A stretch of DNA of 64,000 bases, from NCBI RefSeq assembly GCF_003387155.1, contig NZ_QUMT01000003.1, positions 124,001 to 188,000 on the forward strand, written 5' to 3'. Below, piece after piece: positions 1 to 9,816 of this stretch. This stretch comes from Roseateles depolymerans (lineage in GTDB: Bacteria > Pseudomonadota > Gammaproteobacteria > Burkholderiales > Burkholderiaceae_C). The stretch's first letter is position 1. Each line of letters begins with the position of its first letter. The notes below the pieces were generated by a model that ran no database searches, was not told where the DNA came from, and saw nothing but the letters and a program-made list of their open reading frames with translations. The translations under genes were made by a program, and so were the position numbers.

Positions 1-1046
1 CGTGCAATCGTGACCTTGCGCAGTTGCACGCGGTTCTGTGCATCCACCGTCGCCACCTGCACGCCAGCCTTGTTGATGATCACGGCGCCCGGCGGCAGTC
101 CCAATGCCGACGTCGGTGCGGGGTCGGCGGACGGCTTGGCGGCGCTGCCGACAAACCTCACCGTCGCAAAGCCCCCCGGCAGCAGCTCGCCCCGCGTGTT
201 GTCCACGACCAGTTGCACCAGCATGGCGCCGGTGCCGGTGTTGATCGAGCGGGAGAGCGATTCAACGGTGGCATCGAAGGTCTGGCCCGGACGCTCCGGC
301 ACCGTCAGCTGAGCCTTGGCCCCCGACTGGACGCGGGTGACCTGCCGCTGCGGCACGTTCACATAAACCCGCAGCCGACGCACGTCGGAGACCACGAACA
401 GCTCACTGCCCGGAGACCCGCCCACATTGATGAGCGCCCCGACATCGGTGTTGCGCGCAGTGACGATACCGTCAAACGGCGCCGTGAGCCGGGTGAACTG
501 CTTGAGCGCCTGGATGCGCTCCACATTGGCCTGCAAGGCATTGACGGTGGACTGCTTGGCCGCCAGGTCGCCGCTGCGCTCTTCCACCTCCTGGCGGGAC
601 ACCGAGTCCGACTCCAGCAGCGATTGCCACCGCTTGGCCGTGCTGGCCGCCAGGGCCGCATTGCTGCGCGCGGTGTTGAGTTCGGCACGGGCCTGGGCGA
701 GCTGCTGGTCCAGGTCCGGCGTCTCGATTTCCGCCAGCAACTGGCCCGCCTTGACCGGCGTGCCAATGTCCGCCTGCCAGCGCTTCAAATAGCCGCTCAC
801 CCGCGCATAGATCGGCGCGCGTGACCAGGCCTCGATGCGCGCCGGCAGTTCAAGAGCCTCCTGCGTGAGCGGCTTGGGCGCAATCAGGTTGACCGTGGGC
901 TGGCCACGTTCGGCGGCCGCAGTCTTGAGCTGCTCGGCGCTGGATTGGCAGGCCCACAGGCCCGACCCCACGATGATCACGGCCAGCGCGGCGGCCACGG
1001 CAGCGGCAACCCGCAGGCGGGGAGTGGAAGGTGCATCAGTTCGCAT
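1..1046 (-). CDS. RND efflux periplasmic adaptor subunit (partial, C-terminus off window)
   Basis: Membrane-fusion (HlyD/MFP) subunit of a tripartite RND efflux pump; it would bridge the inner-membrane pump and an outer-membrane channel. The frame is open to the left edge, so the C-terminus is missing. The N-terminus has a hydrophobic stretch followed by LWACQSS, which looks like a lipoprotein or signal-anchor region. After it come a lipoyl-like half motif (PARIEAWSRAPIYARVSGYL), a coiled-coil hairpin rich in Ala/Gln/Glu, and the second half (LTAPFDGIVTARN), then a beta-barrel region. The start is the ATG at 1046, which overlaps the 3' end of the pump gene by 11 bp, so the two are translationally coupled. 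The pump gene precedes the adaptor, the reverse of the common order. Substrate unknown. Confidence 0.88.
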   Translation of the reverse strand, partial: MRTDAPSTPRLRVAAAVAAALAVIIVGSGLWACQSSAEQLKTAAAERGQPTVNLIAPKPLTQEALELPARIEAWSRAPIYARVSGYLKRWQADIGTPVKAGQLLAEIETPDLDQQLAQARAELNTARSNAALAASTAKRWQSLLESDSVSRQEVEERSGDLAAKQSTVNALQANVERIQALKQFTRLTAPFDGIVTARNTDVGALINVGGSPGSELFVVSDVRRLRVYVNVPQRQVTRVQSGAKAQLTVPERPGQTFDATVESLSRSINTGTGAMLVQLVVDNTRGELLPGGFATVRFVGSAAKPSADPAPTSALGLPPGAVIINKAGVQVATVDAQNRVQLRKVTIA

Positions 1047-4000
1047 GGGAAGCATCTCCTGCCGGCAGCAGCGGCGCTGCATCGGCGGATGTATCGGCGG
1101 ATGAATCGGACCGCTTGGGTCGGTGGTGGCGGTGCACCAGGCTGAAGACCACCGGCACAAAGACCAGCGTGGCGAAGGTGGCGAAGATCAGGCCGCCAAT
1201 GACGGCACGGCCCAGCGGTGCATTCTGTTCACCGCCCTCCCCCAGGCCCAGCGCCATCGGCAACATGCCGATGACCATGGCCAGCGCCGTCATCAGCACC
1301 GGCCGGAAACGGACAAAACCGGCGTCCAGCGCCGCAGCGGTGGCATCTCCCAGTTCCTCGAGCCGCTCACGCGCAAAGCTGATGACCAGCACGCTGTTGG
1401 CCGTCGCCACGCCCATGCACATGATGGCGCCGGTGAGCGCCGGCACCGAGAGCGTGGTGTGGGTGGCAAAGAGCATCCACACAATGCCGGCCAGCGCCGC
1501 CGGCAGGGCCGACACGATGACCGCCGGGTCCAGCCAGGACTGGAAGTTCACGACGATCAGCAGGTAGATGAGCACCACCGCGCCCAGCAGCCCAAAGAGC
1601 AGGCCGGAGAAGGCCCGGTCCATGGTGCGGACCTGACCCAGCAACTGCACGTTCGATCCCTTGGGCACTTGCGCCGCCGTCTCGGCCAGCGCTTCGCGGA
1701 TGTCGCGAGCGACGGCGCCCAGGTCCCGGTCCTGCGTGGTGGCATGGATCTGCACCATGGTCTGCACGTCATATTGGCTGACCAGCGCGCTGCCGGTGCT
1801 GCGCTCAAAGGACGCCAGCCCACCCAGGGTCGTGGTGCCCGGGGCGCTGCCATTGCCCACCGGCAGGTTGCCCAGCGCCGCCAGCGAATCCAGCTGCTGC
1901 TGCGGCGTCTGCATGACGATGGCGTAACTCACACCATTGGCCGGGTTGAGCCAGTAGGTCGGTGCCACCTGGCTGCTGCCCGCCAGATTGACCACCAGGC
2001 TGTTGGCCACGTCCCGCGTGGTCAGGCCCAGCAACTGGGCCTGGGTGCGGTCCACGTTGACATTGAAGGTCGGCGCCTTGTTGGACTGCTGGATGCGCGC
2101 ATCCGCCACACCCGGAATCGCCTTGATGCGCTTGAGCAGTTGCTGCGCATAGGCGTAGTTCGCCTCGATGTCCCGCCCTCGGATCTGTACATCGATGGGC
2201 GCCGGAGAGCCGAAGTTCAGGATCTGGCTGACGATGTCCGCCGGCGGAAAGGAGAAGGTGGTGTCCGGAAACTCCTGCGGCAGCACCTCGCGAAGCTTGC
2301 GCACATAGTCGGCCGTCGGCGCATGACCTTCCTTCAGCGCGATCTGCATGTCCCCATCCTGCGAGCCCATCACCCCGGTGTTGTTGTAGGTGAGGTTGAT
2401 GCTGGACGGCGGCAGACCGATGTTGTCCACCAAGGTCTCGATCTGGTCCGACGGAATGACCCGGCGCACCGCCGCTTCGATCTTGGCGAATCGCGCGGCG
2501 GTTTCCTCCACCCGCGTGCCCACCGGCACCCGCGCATGCATGAGGATTTGCCCGGAATCCACCTGCGGGAAGAAGTTGCTGCCAATGAAAGGCACCAGCG
2601 CAAACGAGGCCAGCACCAGCAGCACGAAACCGAGCAGGAAACCGCGGTGGTGCGTCAGCGCCGCCTCGAGCAGGCCGCGGTAGGACTCCCGCACCCGCTC
2701 GAAACGCGCCTCGAAGTTGCGCTGGAAACGCACCAGCGGATTGCGCGACGGCGGCGCAGCCAGGTGGCCGTGGCCATCGGTGAGCGGCGCATGCGGCTTG
2801 AGCAGGTACTTGGCCATCGTCGGCACCAGGGTGCGCGACAGGATGAAGGAACACACCATCGCGAAGATCACCGCCTCGGCCATCGGCACGAAGAGGAAGC
2901 GCGACACGCCTTCCAGGAAGAACATCGGGATGAAGACGATGCAGATGCACAGCAGCGACACAAAGGCCGGTGTGACGATCTGCCGCGCGCCGTCCATGAT
3001 GGACGTCTCCACATCCTTGCCGTGCTCGAGATGCCAGTTGATGTTCTCGATGGTCACGGTGGCATCGTCCACCAGGATGCCCACCGCCAGCGCCAGGCCC
3101 CCCAGCGTCATCAGGTTCAGCGTCTCGCCCACCGCCGCCAGCGCAATGATGGAGCCCAGGATCGACAGCGGAATGGAGACCGCGATGATCAGCGTCGAAC
3201 GCCAGCTGCCCAGGAACAGCAGAATCATGGCGCTGGTCAGGGCGGCCGCAATCGCACCTTCAATCGCCACGCCCTTGACGGCGGCCCGCACGAAGAGGGA
3301 CTGGTCATTGATCGGCTTGACGTCCAGCGTGTCCGGCAAGGCGGACTTGAGGTCGCCCAGCTTGGCACGCACCCCATCCACGATGGCCAGCGTCGAGGCC
3401 GCACCATTCTTGAGCACCGACATCAGCACCGACCGACCACCGTCCACATGCACGATGTTGGTCTGCGGCGCATTGCCGTCATGCACGTCGGCCACGTCCT
3501 TCAGATAGATGGTGCTGCCATTGACCACCTTCACCGGCAGCAGCCCCAGCTCTTGAATGGCCGACGGAGCGCTGTTGAGTTGCAGGGTGTATTCCAGCTC
3601 GCCGATCTTCTGTGTGCCAATGGGCGTCAGCACGTTCTGGGTGGCCAGCGCATTGGCGACGTCCTGTGCCGACAAGCCCCGCGCCTGCAGCGCAGCGGGA
3701 TTCAGGTCGATCTGCACCTGCCGCTGCTTGCCACCATACGGCAGCGGAATGGCCGCGCCCGGCACCGTGACCAGCGGCGTGCGAATGGTGTTGAAGCCCA
3801 GATCAAACAACTGCTGTTCCGACAGGCCCTTGCCCGACAGCGCCAATTGCAGAATGGGCACGGTGGCGGCGTTGTAGTTCAGGATCAGCGGTGGGGTGAT
3901 GCCCGCCGGCATCTGCCGCGTGACCACCTGCGACACCGCCGTCACCTGCGCATTGGCCACCGCCACATTCACGCCGGGCTGGAAGAAGATCTTGACGACG

Positions 4001-4275
4001 CTCACCCCGGGATAACTGTTGGCCTCGATGTGCTCGATGTCATTGACCGTGGTGGTGAGCGTGCGCTGGAACAGCGTGGAGATGCGCCCCGCCATCTGGT
4101 CCGCCGGCAGCCCGGTGTATTGCCAGGCCACGGCAATGACCGGCACCCGGATCTCCGGAAAGATGTCGGTCGGCGTGCGCATCGCCGCGAGCGGGCCGAT
4201 GATCAGCAGCAGCAAGGCCAGGACCAGGAAGGTGTAAGGGCGCCTCAATGCGACGCGGACGGCACCCATCAGCAT
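1036..4275 (-). CDS. RND family efflux transporter permease
   Basis: Inner-membrane proton-driven pump of about 1079 aa, the usual AcrB/MexB-like length. It starts with the typical N-terminal helix (RVALRRPYTFLVLALLLLI) and has two large periplasmic loops and 12 expected TM segments. The TM4 region LAVGILVDDATVTIENI carries the paired Asp residues of the RND proton relay. The frame stays open about 300 codons upstream, but similarity to the family begins only at the ATG at 4275 (or 4269), so that start was chosen. It forms an operon with the overlapping adaptor gene. DIFPEIRVPVIAVAW near the N-terminus is typical of the family. Substrate cannot be told from sequence. Confidence 0.92.
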   Translation of the reverse strand: MLMGAVRVALRRPYTFLVLALLLLIIGPLAAMRTPTDIFPEIRVPVIAVAWQYTGLPADQMAGRISTLFQRTLTTTVNDIEHIEANSYPGVSVVKIFFQPGVNVAVANAQVTAVSQVVTRQMPAGITPPLILNYNAATVPILQLALSGKGLSEQQLFDLGFNTIRTPLVTVPGAAIPLPYGGKQRQVQIDLNPAALQARGLSAQDVANALATQNVLTPIGTQKIGELEYTLQLNSAPSAIQELGLLPVKVVNGSTIYLKDVADVHDGNAPQTNIVHVDGGRSVLMSVLKNGAASTLAIVDGVRAKLGDLKSALPDTLDVKPINDQSLFVRAAVKGVAIEGAIAAALTSAMILLFLGSWRSTLIIAVSIPLSILGSIIALAAVGETLNLMTLGGLALAVGILVDDATVTIENINWHLEHGKDVETSIMDGARQIVTPAFVSLLCICIVFIPMFFLEGVSRFLFVPMAEAVIFAMVCSFILSRTLVPTMAKYLLKPHAPLTDGHGHLAAPPSRNPLVRFQRNFEARFERVRESYRGLLEAALTHHRGFLLGFVLLVLASFALVPFIGSNFFPQVDSGQILMHARVPVGTRVEETAARFAKIEAAVRRVIPSDQIETLVDNIGLPPSSINLTYNNTGVMGSQDGDMQIALKEGHAPTADYVRKLREVLPQEFPDTTFSFPPADIVSQILNFGSPAPIDVQIRGRDIEANYAYAQQLLKRIKAIPGVADARIQQSNKAPTFNVNVDRTQAQLLGLTTRDVANSLVVNLAGSSQVAPTYWLNPANGVSYAIVMQTPQQQLDSLAALGNLPVGNGSAPGTTTLGGLASFERSTGSALVSQYDVQTMVQIHATTQDRDLGAVARDIREALAETAAQVPKGSNVQLLGQVRTMDRAFSGLLFGLLGAVVLIYLLIVVNFQSWLDPAVIVSALPAALAGIVWMLFATHTTLSVPALTGAIMCMGVATANSVLVISFARERLEELGDATAAALDAGFVRFRPVLMTALAMVIGMLPMALGLGEGGEQNAPLGRAVIGGLIFATFATLVFVPVVFSLVHRHHRPKRSDSSADTSADAAPLLPAGDASHAN

Positions 4276-4687
4276 GATCGGATTTCCAAGGTCATTCTCA
4301 TTGTTGAATTGTCTGTAGCCGTGAGGACAGACTTGTTGCTGGCCGGTAATGGCGCCCCCCAAAGGCCCCATTGCCGCGCGATTGCAGCACGGTTGGAGGT
4401 CAATGCACTCAACCAGCCAAAGTGCCTTTCGCTGCCAGTGCGAATGACGCCCCACTCGCCAGGGAGCCTCGGTGTAATCCCTGCCAAGACCTTTGCAAAG
4501 GCCCCCTCGCGACGTGCGCCGTCCGTACCGCGGGCGGTACTTTCCGACAGCATCCCCAACCCTTGTGCAACACAGGGAAATTCCGGGGCGATCGGCGGTC
4601 AGATCACCGCCGCAAGCTTGCGTCCGCTCCTTAATATCCGCCCCGGAAGACGGCCATGCGGTCTTCACTGGAAGGATTGCAGTCGCG
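4276..4687. promoter_or_regulatory. Divergent intergenic region between RND pump and L,D-transpeptidase-like gene
   Basis: About 410 bp without a credible gene. It must hold the promoters of the leftward pump operon and the rightward gene. A TAATAT -10-like hexamer lies near 4632 on the plus strand. No clear regulator palindrome was seen, and no TetR/LysR-type regulator gene sits next to the pump. Confidence 0.4.
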
Positions 4688-5461
4688 ATGAAGGGCTTGA
4701 AGTTGTTGGGACGCCGTGCAGTCACACGGCGGGTGAGTGGACCGGGATGGGCGCTGAAGTGCCCACCACGGTCGCTGCAGTTGCCGCAGTTGCTGCTCGG
4801 CGCTGCCCTGATCAGCATGGCGCTGGCCGCAGAGCCCGCCCATGCCGCCAGGTTGTCGGCCACTGCCGTGCAGGCGCAGATGGACGCCGCCGCGCTGTCC
4901 CCCCAGGCGCAGCAGATGGTGCGCATGGCGCTGGACGGCGGCGATGCACAGGGGCGCCCGTTCGCCGTGGTGGACAAGAAGGAAGCGCGGCTGCTGGTGT
5001 TCCGCGCGGACGGCCGCCTCGCCGGCGCCTCGTCCGCGCTGCTGGGCCTGGCCCGCGGTGACACGCTGGATCCCAACGTCGGGCAGATGGTGTCGACCGG
5101 CATTCCCCCTGCGCTGCGCACCACACCCTCCGGACGGTATGACAGCCAGCCCGGCCGCAACCTCAAAGGGGAACTCGTCATCTGGGTGGATTACGACGCC
5201 GCGTTTGCCATCCACCGCCTGCGGCCGTCCCCGGCCAGTGAGCGGCGGGCCGAACGGCTGGCGTCCCCGTCGCCGGACGACAACCGGATCTCGCTGGGCT
5301 GCGTGATCGTTACCGGGGAGTTCTTCGACCAGGTCGTCCGTCCGGTGCTGGGCGAAGGGCCGGGCGTGGTCTACGTGCTGCCGGAGCCGCCGCCCCAGGA
5401 CGACCCGCCCATGACGCTGAGCGCCGCCCCGGCGCAACGACTGGTCACCGGTCGTCTCTAG
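4688..5461 (+). CDS. Exported L,D-transpeptidase-like (YkuD-fold) protein
   Basis: Predicted 257-aa secreted protein. A basic N-terminus (KLLGRRAVTRR) and a hydrophobic core ending AAEPAHAA form a signal peptide with likely cleavage after the second Ala-x-Ala. The mature part has an N-terminal segment followed by a region with GRYDSQPGRN, an IHRLRP histidine and, about 30 residues on, ISLGCVIV. This spacing matches the H-x(n)-S-x-G-C active site of YkuD L,D-transpeptidases, with Leu in place of the usual His before Gly-Cys. These enzymes cross-link peptidoglycan or attach proteins to it. The start is the ATG at 4688; the frame is open further upstream without a signal sequence. Activity is inferred from the motif only. 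Confidence 0.7.
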   Translation: MKGLKLLGRRAVTRRVSGPGWALKCPPRSLQLPQLLLGAALISMALAAEPAHAARLSATAVQAQMDAAALSPQAQQMVRMALDGGDAQGRPFAVVDKKEARLLVFRADGRLAGASSALLGLARGDTLDPNVGQMVSTGIPPALRTTPSGRYDSQPGRNLKGELVIWVDYDAAFAIHRLRPSPASERRAERLASPSPDDNRISLGCVIVTGEFFDQVVRPVLGEGPGVVYVLPEPPPQDDPPMTLSAAPAQRLVTGRL

Positions 5462-5528
5462 GTCGGCCCCCTCCGGCCGGGTCGCTGCCGGTACACTTGC
5501 GGTTTTTCGCAGCCACTGGATCTACCCC

Positions 5529-6047
5529 ATGTATCGCTGTGCCTTGCCCGGCCACCCGATTGATCAGAACGGCCAGCGTGGTGACCCTCACCACGGCCTG
5601 CGCGCACCCCGCCGCGGCGTCGCCGCCGTGGCCACCAGCCTTGCCGTTTTGACCGCCACCGTTGGCGCAACAATTGGCGCTGCCCTCCTGCCGCAAGCGG
5701 CCCAGGCGCAGGCGACCATCGGCCATCGTTTCTTCCCGGCCAAGGCCCTGCGGGGGACCCTGGTGGTCGGTGTGCCGCCCGAGGTCACCCTCAACGGCAA
5801 GGACGCGCGCCTGGCCCCCGGCGCCCGCATCAAGGATGCCAACGACATGGTGGCCCTGTCCGCCACCCTGTCCGGTCAGAAGCTCGTGGTGCACTACACC
5901 ACCGACCTGAACGGCCTGCTCATGGACGTCTGGGTGCTCAACAGCGTCGAGCTCGAGAACAAGCCCTGGCCCACCACCCTCAAGGAAGCGTCTGAATGGT
6001 CGTTTGACGCGGCCAACCAGAAGTGGACCAAATCGTCCTGGTGGTGA
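5529..6047 (+). CDS. Exported hypothetical protein
   Basis: 172-aa protein not recognised as a named family. The first 35 or so residues are basic and polar (Arg/His/Gly-rich). A long hydrophobic segment of Ala, Thr, Val and Leu follows, ending LLPQAAQAQA, a convincing signal peptide with cleavage after AQA. The mature part of about 110 aa has RGTLVVGVPPEVTLNG and many short beta-strand-like stretches, and ends in KWTKSSWW. It looks like a small periplasmic beta-rich protein. It follows the transpeptidase-like gene by 67 bp and precedes miaB by about 100 bp. A start further in, nearer the signal peptide, is possible. Confidence 0.65.
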   Translation: MYRCALPGHPIDQNGQRGDPHHGLRAPRRGVAAVATSLAVLTATVGATIGAALLPQAAQAQATIGHRFFPAKALRGTLVVGVPPEVTLNGKDARLAPGARIKDANDMVALSATLSGQKLVVHYTTDLNGLLMDVWVLNSVELENKPWPTTLKEASEWSFDAANQKWTKSSWW

Positions 6048-6149
6048 CCCTCTTTCGCTGACGCCCCGCGGCGCCGTTTCCCGGCCCGCATCGCGTCCAG
6101 TTTCCTGCACGGTCCGGGCTGACACAGCGCCGGGCCTGGAGCTTTTGCC

Positions 6150-7550
6150 ATGACCAAAAAAGTCTTCATCAAGACCTTCGGCTGCCAGATGAACGAGTAC
6201 GACTCGGACAAGATGGCCGACGTCCTCCGCGCCGCCGAAGGCTACGAACCCACCACCGATGTGGAACAGGCCGACCTGATCCTGTTCAACACCTGCTCGG
6301 TCCGCGAGAAGGCCCAGGAGAAGGTGTTCTCGGACCTGGGCCGCATCAAGCATCTGAAGGCCAAGGGCACGCTGATCGGCGTGGGCGGCTGCGTGGCCAG
6401 CCAGGAAGGCGCCGCCATCATCGAGCGCGCGCCCTATGTGGACGTGGTGTTCGGACCGCAGACGTTGCACCGCCTGCCGCAGATGCTGGCCCAGCGCCAG
6501 CAGGAACTGCGTCCGCAGGTGGACATCAGCTTCCCCGAGATCGAGAAATTCGACCACCTGCCGCCCGCGCGGGTGGAAGGCGCCAGCGCCTTCGTGTCGA
6601 TCATGGAGGGCTGCTCCAAGTACTGCTCCTACTGCGTGGTGCCCTACACCCGTGGGGAAGAGGTCAGCCGCCCCTTCGAGGACGTTTTGGAAGAAGTGGC
6701 CGGACTGGCCGACCAGGGCGTCAAGGAAGTGACGCTGCTGGGCCAGAACGTCAATGCCTACCGCGGCCGCATGGGCGAGAGCGACGAGATCGCCGACTTC
6801 GCCCTGCTGCTGGAATACGTGGCGGAAATCCCCGGCATCGAGCGCATTCGCTACACCACCAGCCATCCGAATGAGTTCAGCCAGCGCCTGATCGACGCCT
6901 ACGGCAAGATCCCGCAACTGGTGAACCATGTGCACCTGCCGGTGCAGCACGGCAGCGACCGCATCCTGAGCGCGATGAAGCGTGGCTACACCGCCCTGCA
7001 GTTCAAGAGCATCGTGCGCCGGCTGCGGGCCGTGCGTCCGGACATCCGCATCGCCAGCGATTTCATCGTCGGTTTCCCCGGAGAGACGGACGAGGACCAT
7101 GCCAAGACGATGCAACTGGTGCGGGATGTCGGCTTCGACGCCTCGTTCAGCTTCATCTTCAGCCCGCGTCCCGGCACGCCGGCCGCCAATCTGCCGGACG
7201 ACACGCCGCATGAGGTGAAGGTGCGCCGGCTGCAGGAACTGCAGGCCGAGATCGAGGCCACCGCCCTGCGCTACAACCAGGAGCTGGTGGGCAAGACGGT
7301 GCCGGTGCTGGTCTCCGGCCATGCGCGCCGCGACGCCACCGAGCTGATGGGCCGCACCGAATGCAACCGCATCGTCAACTTCAAGGGCCATGAGCGGCTG
7401 ATGCATCAGCTGATCCCGATGCGGATCACCGAGGCCTTTGCGCACTCGCTGCGCGGGGAAGTGCCGCTGGCGGATGGGGAGACCGTGGGTGCTTCCTCTT
7501 CAGCAATGGACGCCGCAGCGCCGGCGAGCGCCGCCAGCGCATCGGTCTGA
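6150..7550 (+). CDS. miaB: tRNA-2-methylthio-N6-dimethylallyladenosine synthase
   Basis: Radical-SAM methylthiotransferase that converts i6A37 to ms2i6A37 in tRNAs reading UNN codons. 466 aa, normal length. The N-terminal UPF0004 domain has its three cluster cysteines at C12 (FGCQMN), C49 (NTCSVRE) and C81 (GGCVAS). The radical-SAM CxxxCxxC motif is C155, C159 and C162 ([10 protein letters not shown]). A C-terminal TRAM domain covers about residues 375-440. A GGAG Shine-Dalgarno lies about 9 nt before the ATG. Strong family match throughout. Confidence 0.97.
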   Translation: MTKKVFIKTFGCQMNEYDSDKMADVLRAAEGYEPTTDVEQADLILFNTCSVREKAQEKVFSDLGRIKHLKAKGTLIGVGGCVASQEGAAIIERAPYVDVVFGPQTLHRLPQMLAQRQQELRPQVDISFPEIEKFDHLPPARVEGASAFVSIMEGCSKYCSYCVVPYTRGEEVSRPFEDVLEEVAGLADQGVKEVTLLGQNVNAYRGRMGESDEIADFALLLEYVAEIPGIERIRYTTSHPNEFSQRLIDAYGKIPQLVNHVHLPVQHGSDRILSAMKRGYTALQFKSIVRRLRAVRPDIRIASDFIVGFPGETDEDHAKTMQLVRDVGFDASFSFIFSPRPGTPAANLPDDTPHEVKVRRLQELQAEIEATALRYNQELVGKTVPVLVSGHARRDATELMGRTECNRIVNFKGHERLMHQLIPMRITEAFAHSLRGEVPLADGETVGASSSAMDAAAPASAASASV

Positions 7551-7692
7551 GCCTCGGCCTGAGCCTCGGCATGAAGGAACGGACCGCCGCTCGCTCTGGA
7601 CGGGGCGGGCTGCGCCGCTGTTTACTCGGCGGGCTCCACCGCGCGACGGTCTCCACCGGGCGGCGAGCGCCACCGCTCCGCCAGGCGCCCGC

Positions 7693-7977
7693 TCAGCTAT
7701 TCGGCGAGGCTCGCCATGTGAGCCCCCACTGCGGCAAGGTGACGCCCACCAGAATGGCCGCATAGCCGGCCATGCTGCCGTCCCGGCCGATCAGCAGCAC
7801 CGCAAACACGGTGGCCATCGACCCACCCGCCGCGCCCCACAGCGCCAGTTGCGCCCAGGTCATGCCGCGGGCCCGGTCCCGCCAGAGCAGCTTGAGCGCC
7901 CCAGCCATCAGGGCCGCGACGACCCAGGCCGGCAGGAAAAGATTGCACAGGTGCCAGACGACGTCCAGAGAATTCAA
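7693..7977 (-). CDS. Small conserved membrane protein of unknown function
   Basis: About 94 aa with three hydrophobic stretches: around HLCNLFLPAWVVAALMAG, then WAQLALWGAAGGSMATVFAV, then YAAILVGVTLPQWG. Charged KLLWRDRARG lies between the first two, as in a small inner-membrane protein. No ATG exists near the start; the TTG at 7977 is the best candidate because hydrophobic coding begins there. Convergent with miaB and divergent from hemA. Function unknown. The start is uncertain by several codons. Confidence 0.55.
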   Translation of the reverse strand: MNSLDVVWHLCNLFLPAWVVAALMAGALKLLWRDRARGMTWAQLALWGAAGGSMATVFAVLLIGRDGSMAGYAAILVGVTLPQWGLTWRASPNS

Positions 7978-8120
7978 GAGGGGCCCATTCGGTTGGAGGA
8001 CGGGACGGCAATCACCAGGGACGCCGAAAAACAACCGGCCTTGCGGGGGAAGTCGCCGCATCCTTGACGGATCATGCGCAGACCTTTCCCCTGATAGGTG
8101 CGGGAGTACGGCAGGAATTT

Positions 8121-8126
8121 TATAAT
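8121..8126 (+). promoter_or_regulatory. Candidate -10 element of hemA
   Basis: A perfect TATAAT lies only 10 bp before the hemA ATG at 8137. No good -35 sits 16-18 bp upstream. If used, the transcript would start within a few bases of the ATG and be nearly leaderless. This is a sequence match only. Confidence 0.35.
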
Positions 8127-8136
8127 CGCCCGCATC

Positions 8137-9537
8137 ATGACGGTCTTCGCTCTTGGCTTGAACCATCAGTCCGCGCCGCTGGACCTGCGCGGACGCTTTG
8201 CGTTCACCCTCGAGCAACTCGCGCCCACGCTGCAGCGCTTCACCGACCAGCTCGGCCAGGGCGCCAGTGTGAATCGTCGCGCCAGCAGCAGCAACCTGCC
8301 CGAAGCCGCCCTGCTCTCCACCTGCAACCGCACCGAGCTCTACGTGGCCGGGCATCCGGACATGGTCCGCCCTGCGGTGGACTGGCTGGCCGGTGTCGGC
8401 GGCGTTGGCAGCTCCACGCTTCTGGACCATGCCTACGTGGCCGAGGACGGCAAGGCCGCCCGCCATGCCTTCCGGGTGGCCAGCGGCCTGGACTCCATGG
8501 TCCTGGGCGAACCGCAGATCCTGGGCCAGCTCAAGCAGGCCGTCCGCGAAGCCGACCAGGCCGGCACCCTGGGCACCACCCTGCATCAACTCTTCCAGCG
8601 CAGCTTCTCCGTCGCCAAGGAAGTGCGCAGTTGCACCGAGATCGGCAGCCACTCCATCAGCATGGCCGCTGCGTCTGTGCGGTTGGCGTCCCAGCTGTTT
8701 GAAGACCTGTCGGACATCCGGGTGCTGCTGGTCGGCGCCGGGGAAATGATCGAACTGGTCGGCACCCATTTCTCCGCCAAGGGCCCCAAGGGGCTGGCCG
8801 TGGCGAACCGCACGCTGGAGCGGGGCGAGAAACTGGCGCAGCACCTGGGCGCCGAAGCCATCCGGCTTGTCGACCTGCCGCAGCGCCTGCATGAATTTGA
8901 CGCCGTGATCTCCTGCACCGCCTCCAGCCTGCCGCTGATCGGCCTGGGCGCGGTGGAACGGGCCCTGAAGCGCCGCAAGCATCGCCCGATGTTCATGGTG
9001 GACCTGGCCGTGCCCCGCGACATCGAGCCCGAAGTCGCCCAGCTGGACGACATCTATCTCTACACCGTCGATGACCTGTCGCAACTGGTGCAGACCGCCG
9101 GTGAGAAGCGCCAGGCCGCGGTGCAGCAGGCGGAAGCCATCATCGAACATGGCGTGCAAAGCTTCGTGCACTGGCTGGGCCAGCGGCACACCGTTCCGCT
9201 GATCCAGGCCCTGCATCAGCAGGCCGACAGCTGGCGCCAGGCGGAAATCCAGCGCGCCCGCAAGCTGCTGGCCAAGGGGCAGGACATCGACACCGTGCTC
9301 GAAGCCCTGTCCAAAGGCCTGACGCAGAAGATGCTGCACGGCGCCATGGCGGAGCTCAACTCGAGCGATGGCGACCAGCGGCTGGCCATGGCGCAGACCG
9401 TCTCGCGCCTGTTCCTGCGCAACACGGCGACGGACCTGCCGGCCACCAAGCTTCCGGCGTCCGGCCCTTTGCCGGGCGCGGAGGCTGCCTCCCCGGTGGC
9501 GTCTGACGCTGCCGGCCTGTCGTCTCGCGAGTCTTAG
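8137..9537 (+). CDS. hemA: Glutamyl-tRNA reductase (housekeeping copy)
   Basis: First step of C5-pathway tetrapyrrole synthesis: NADPH-dependent reduction of glutamyl-tRNA to glutamate-1-semialdehyde. 466 aa. The N-terminal catalytic domain has LGLNHQSAPLDLRGRF and the nucleophilic cysteine C63 in STCNRTE. A Rossmann NADPH domain (VLLVGAGEMIELV) and a helical C-terminal dimerisation domain follow. Compared with the second copy at 45661-46947, it carries about 11 extra residues (rich in Asn, Arg and Ser) before the catalytic Cys, so C63 corresponds to C52 there. The start ATG 8137 was chosen because family similarity begins at MTVFALGLNH. It lies upstream of prfA-prmC, a classic hemA-prfA-prmC arrangement. 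Confidence 0.96.
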   Translation: MTVFALGLNHQSAPLDLRGRFAFTLEQLAPTLQRFTDQLGQGASVNRRASSSNLPEAALLSTCNRTELYVAGHPDMVRPAVDWLAGVGGVGSSTLLDHAYVAEDGKAARHAFRVASGLDSMVLGEPQILGQLKQAVREADQAGTLGTTLHQLFQRSFSVAKEVRSCTEIGSHSISMAAASVRLASQLFEDLSDIRVLLVGAGEMIELVGTHFSAKGPKGLAVANRTLERGEKLAQHLGAEAIRLVDLPQRLHEFDAVISCTASSLPLIGLGAVERALKRRKHRPMFMVDLAVPRDIEPEVAQLDDIYLYTVDDLSQLVQTAGEKRQAAVQQAEAIIEHGVQSFVHWLGQRHTVPLIQALHQQADSWRQAEIQRARKLLAKGQDIDTVLEALSKGLTQKMLHGAMAELNSSDGDQRLAMAQTVSRLFLRNTATDLPATKLPASGPLPGAEAASPVASDAAGLSSRES

Positions 9538-9816
9538 CGACGACCTTTCAGCGAAGAGCTTCCAGCGGACACCTCCCTGCGGAGACCTCCCTGCAACGCG
9601 CCGCATGCGGCCTCGCAATCTCCCGCCCCACCGCTGAAGCATCGATCCGCAACAGCGCCGACGTGTCCACCGCTGCTCCCAAGTCCCCTCCGCGCTTTCC
9701 GGCTCCGTCCCCATTCCGCAGGCCCCCTTCCGGACGGCTCAACGCAGCGACCTCAGCCCCTCCTGATCGGTACTGAGGCGTTCACGTTCCGCTCCGGCAG
9801 GTTCTGACAGGTTCCC

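Noticed and set aside
1123-5061. Very long open frame (over 1300 codons) on the plus strand opposite the RND pump
   Set aside because: Antisense of a clear RND protein; composition (His/Arg/Gln-rich) is typical of the mirror frame of GC-rich coding DNA.
7693-9714. 670-codon minus-strand frame across hemA
   Set aside because: Opposite strand of a certain hemA; only its last 94 codons (7693-7977) look like a real protein.
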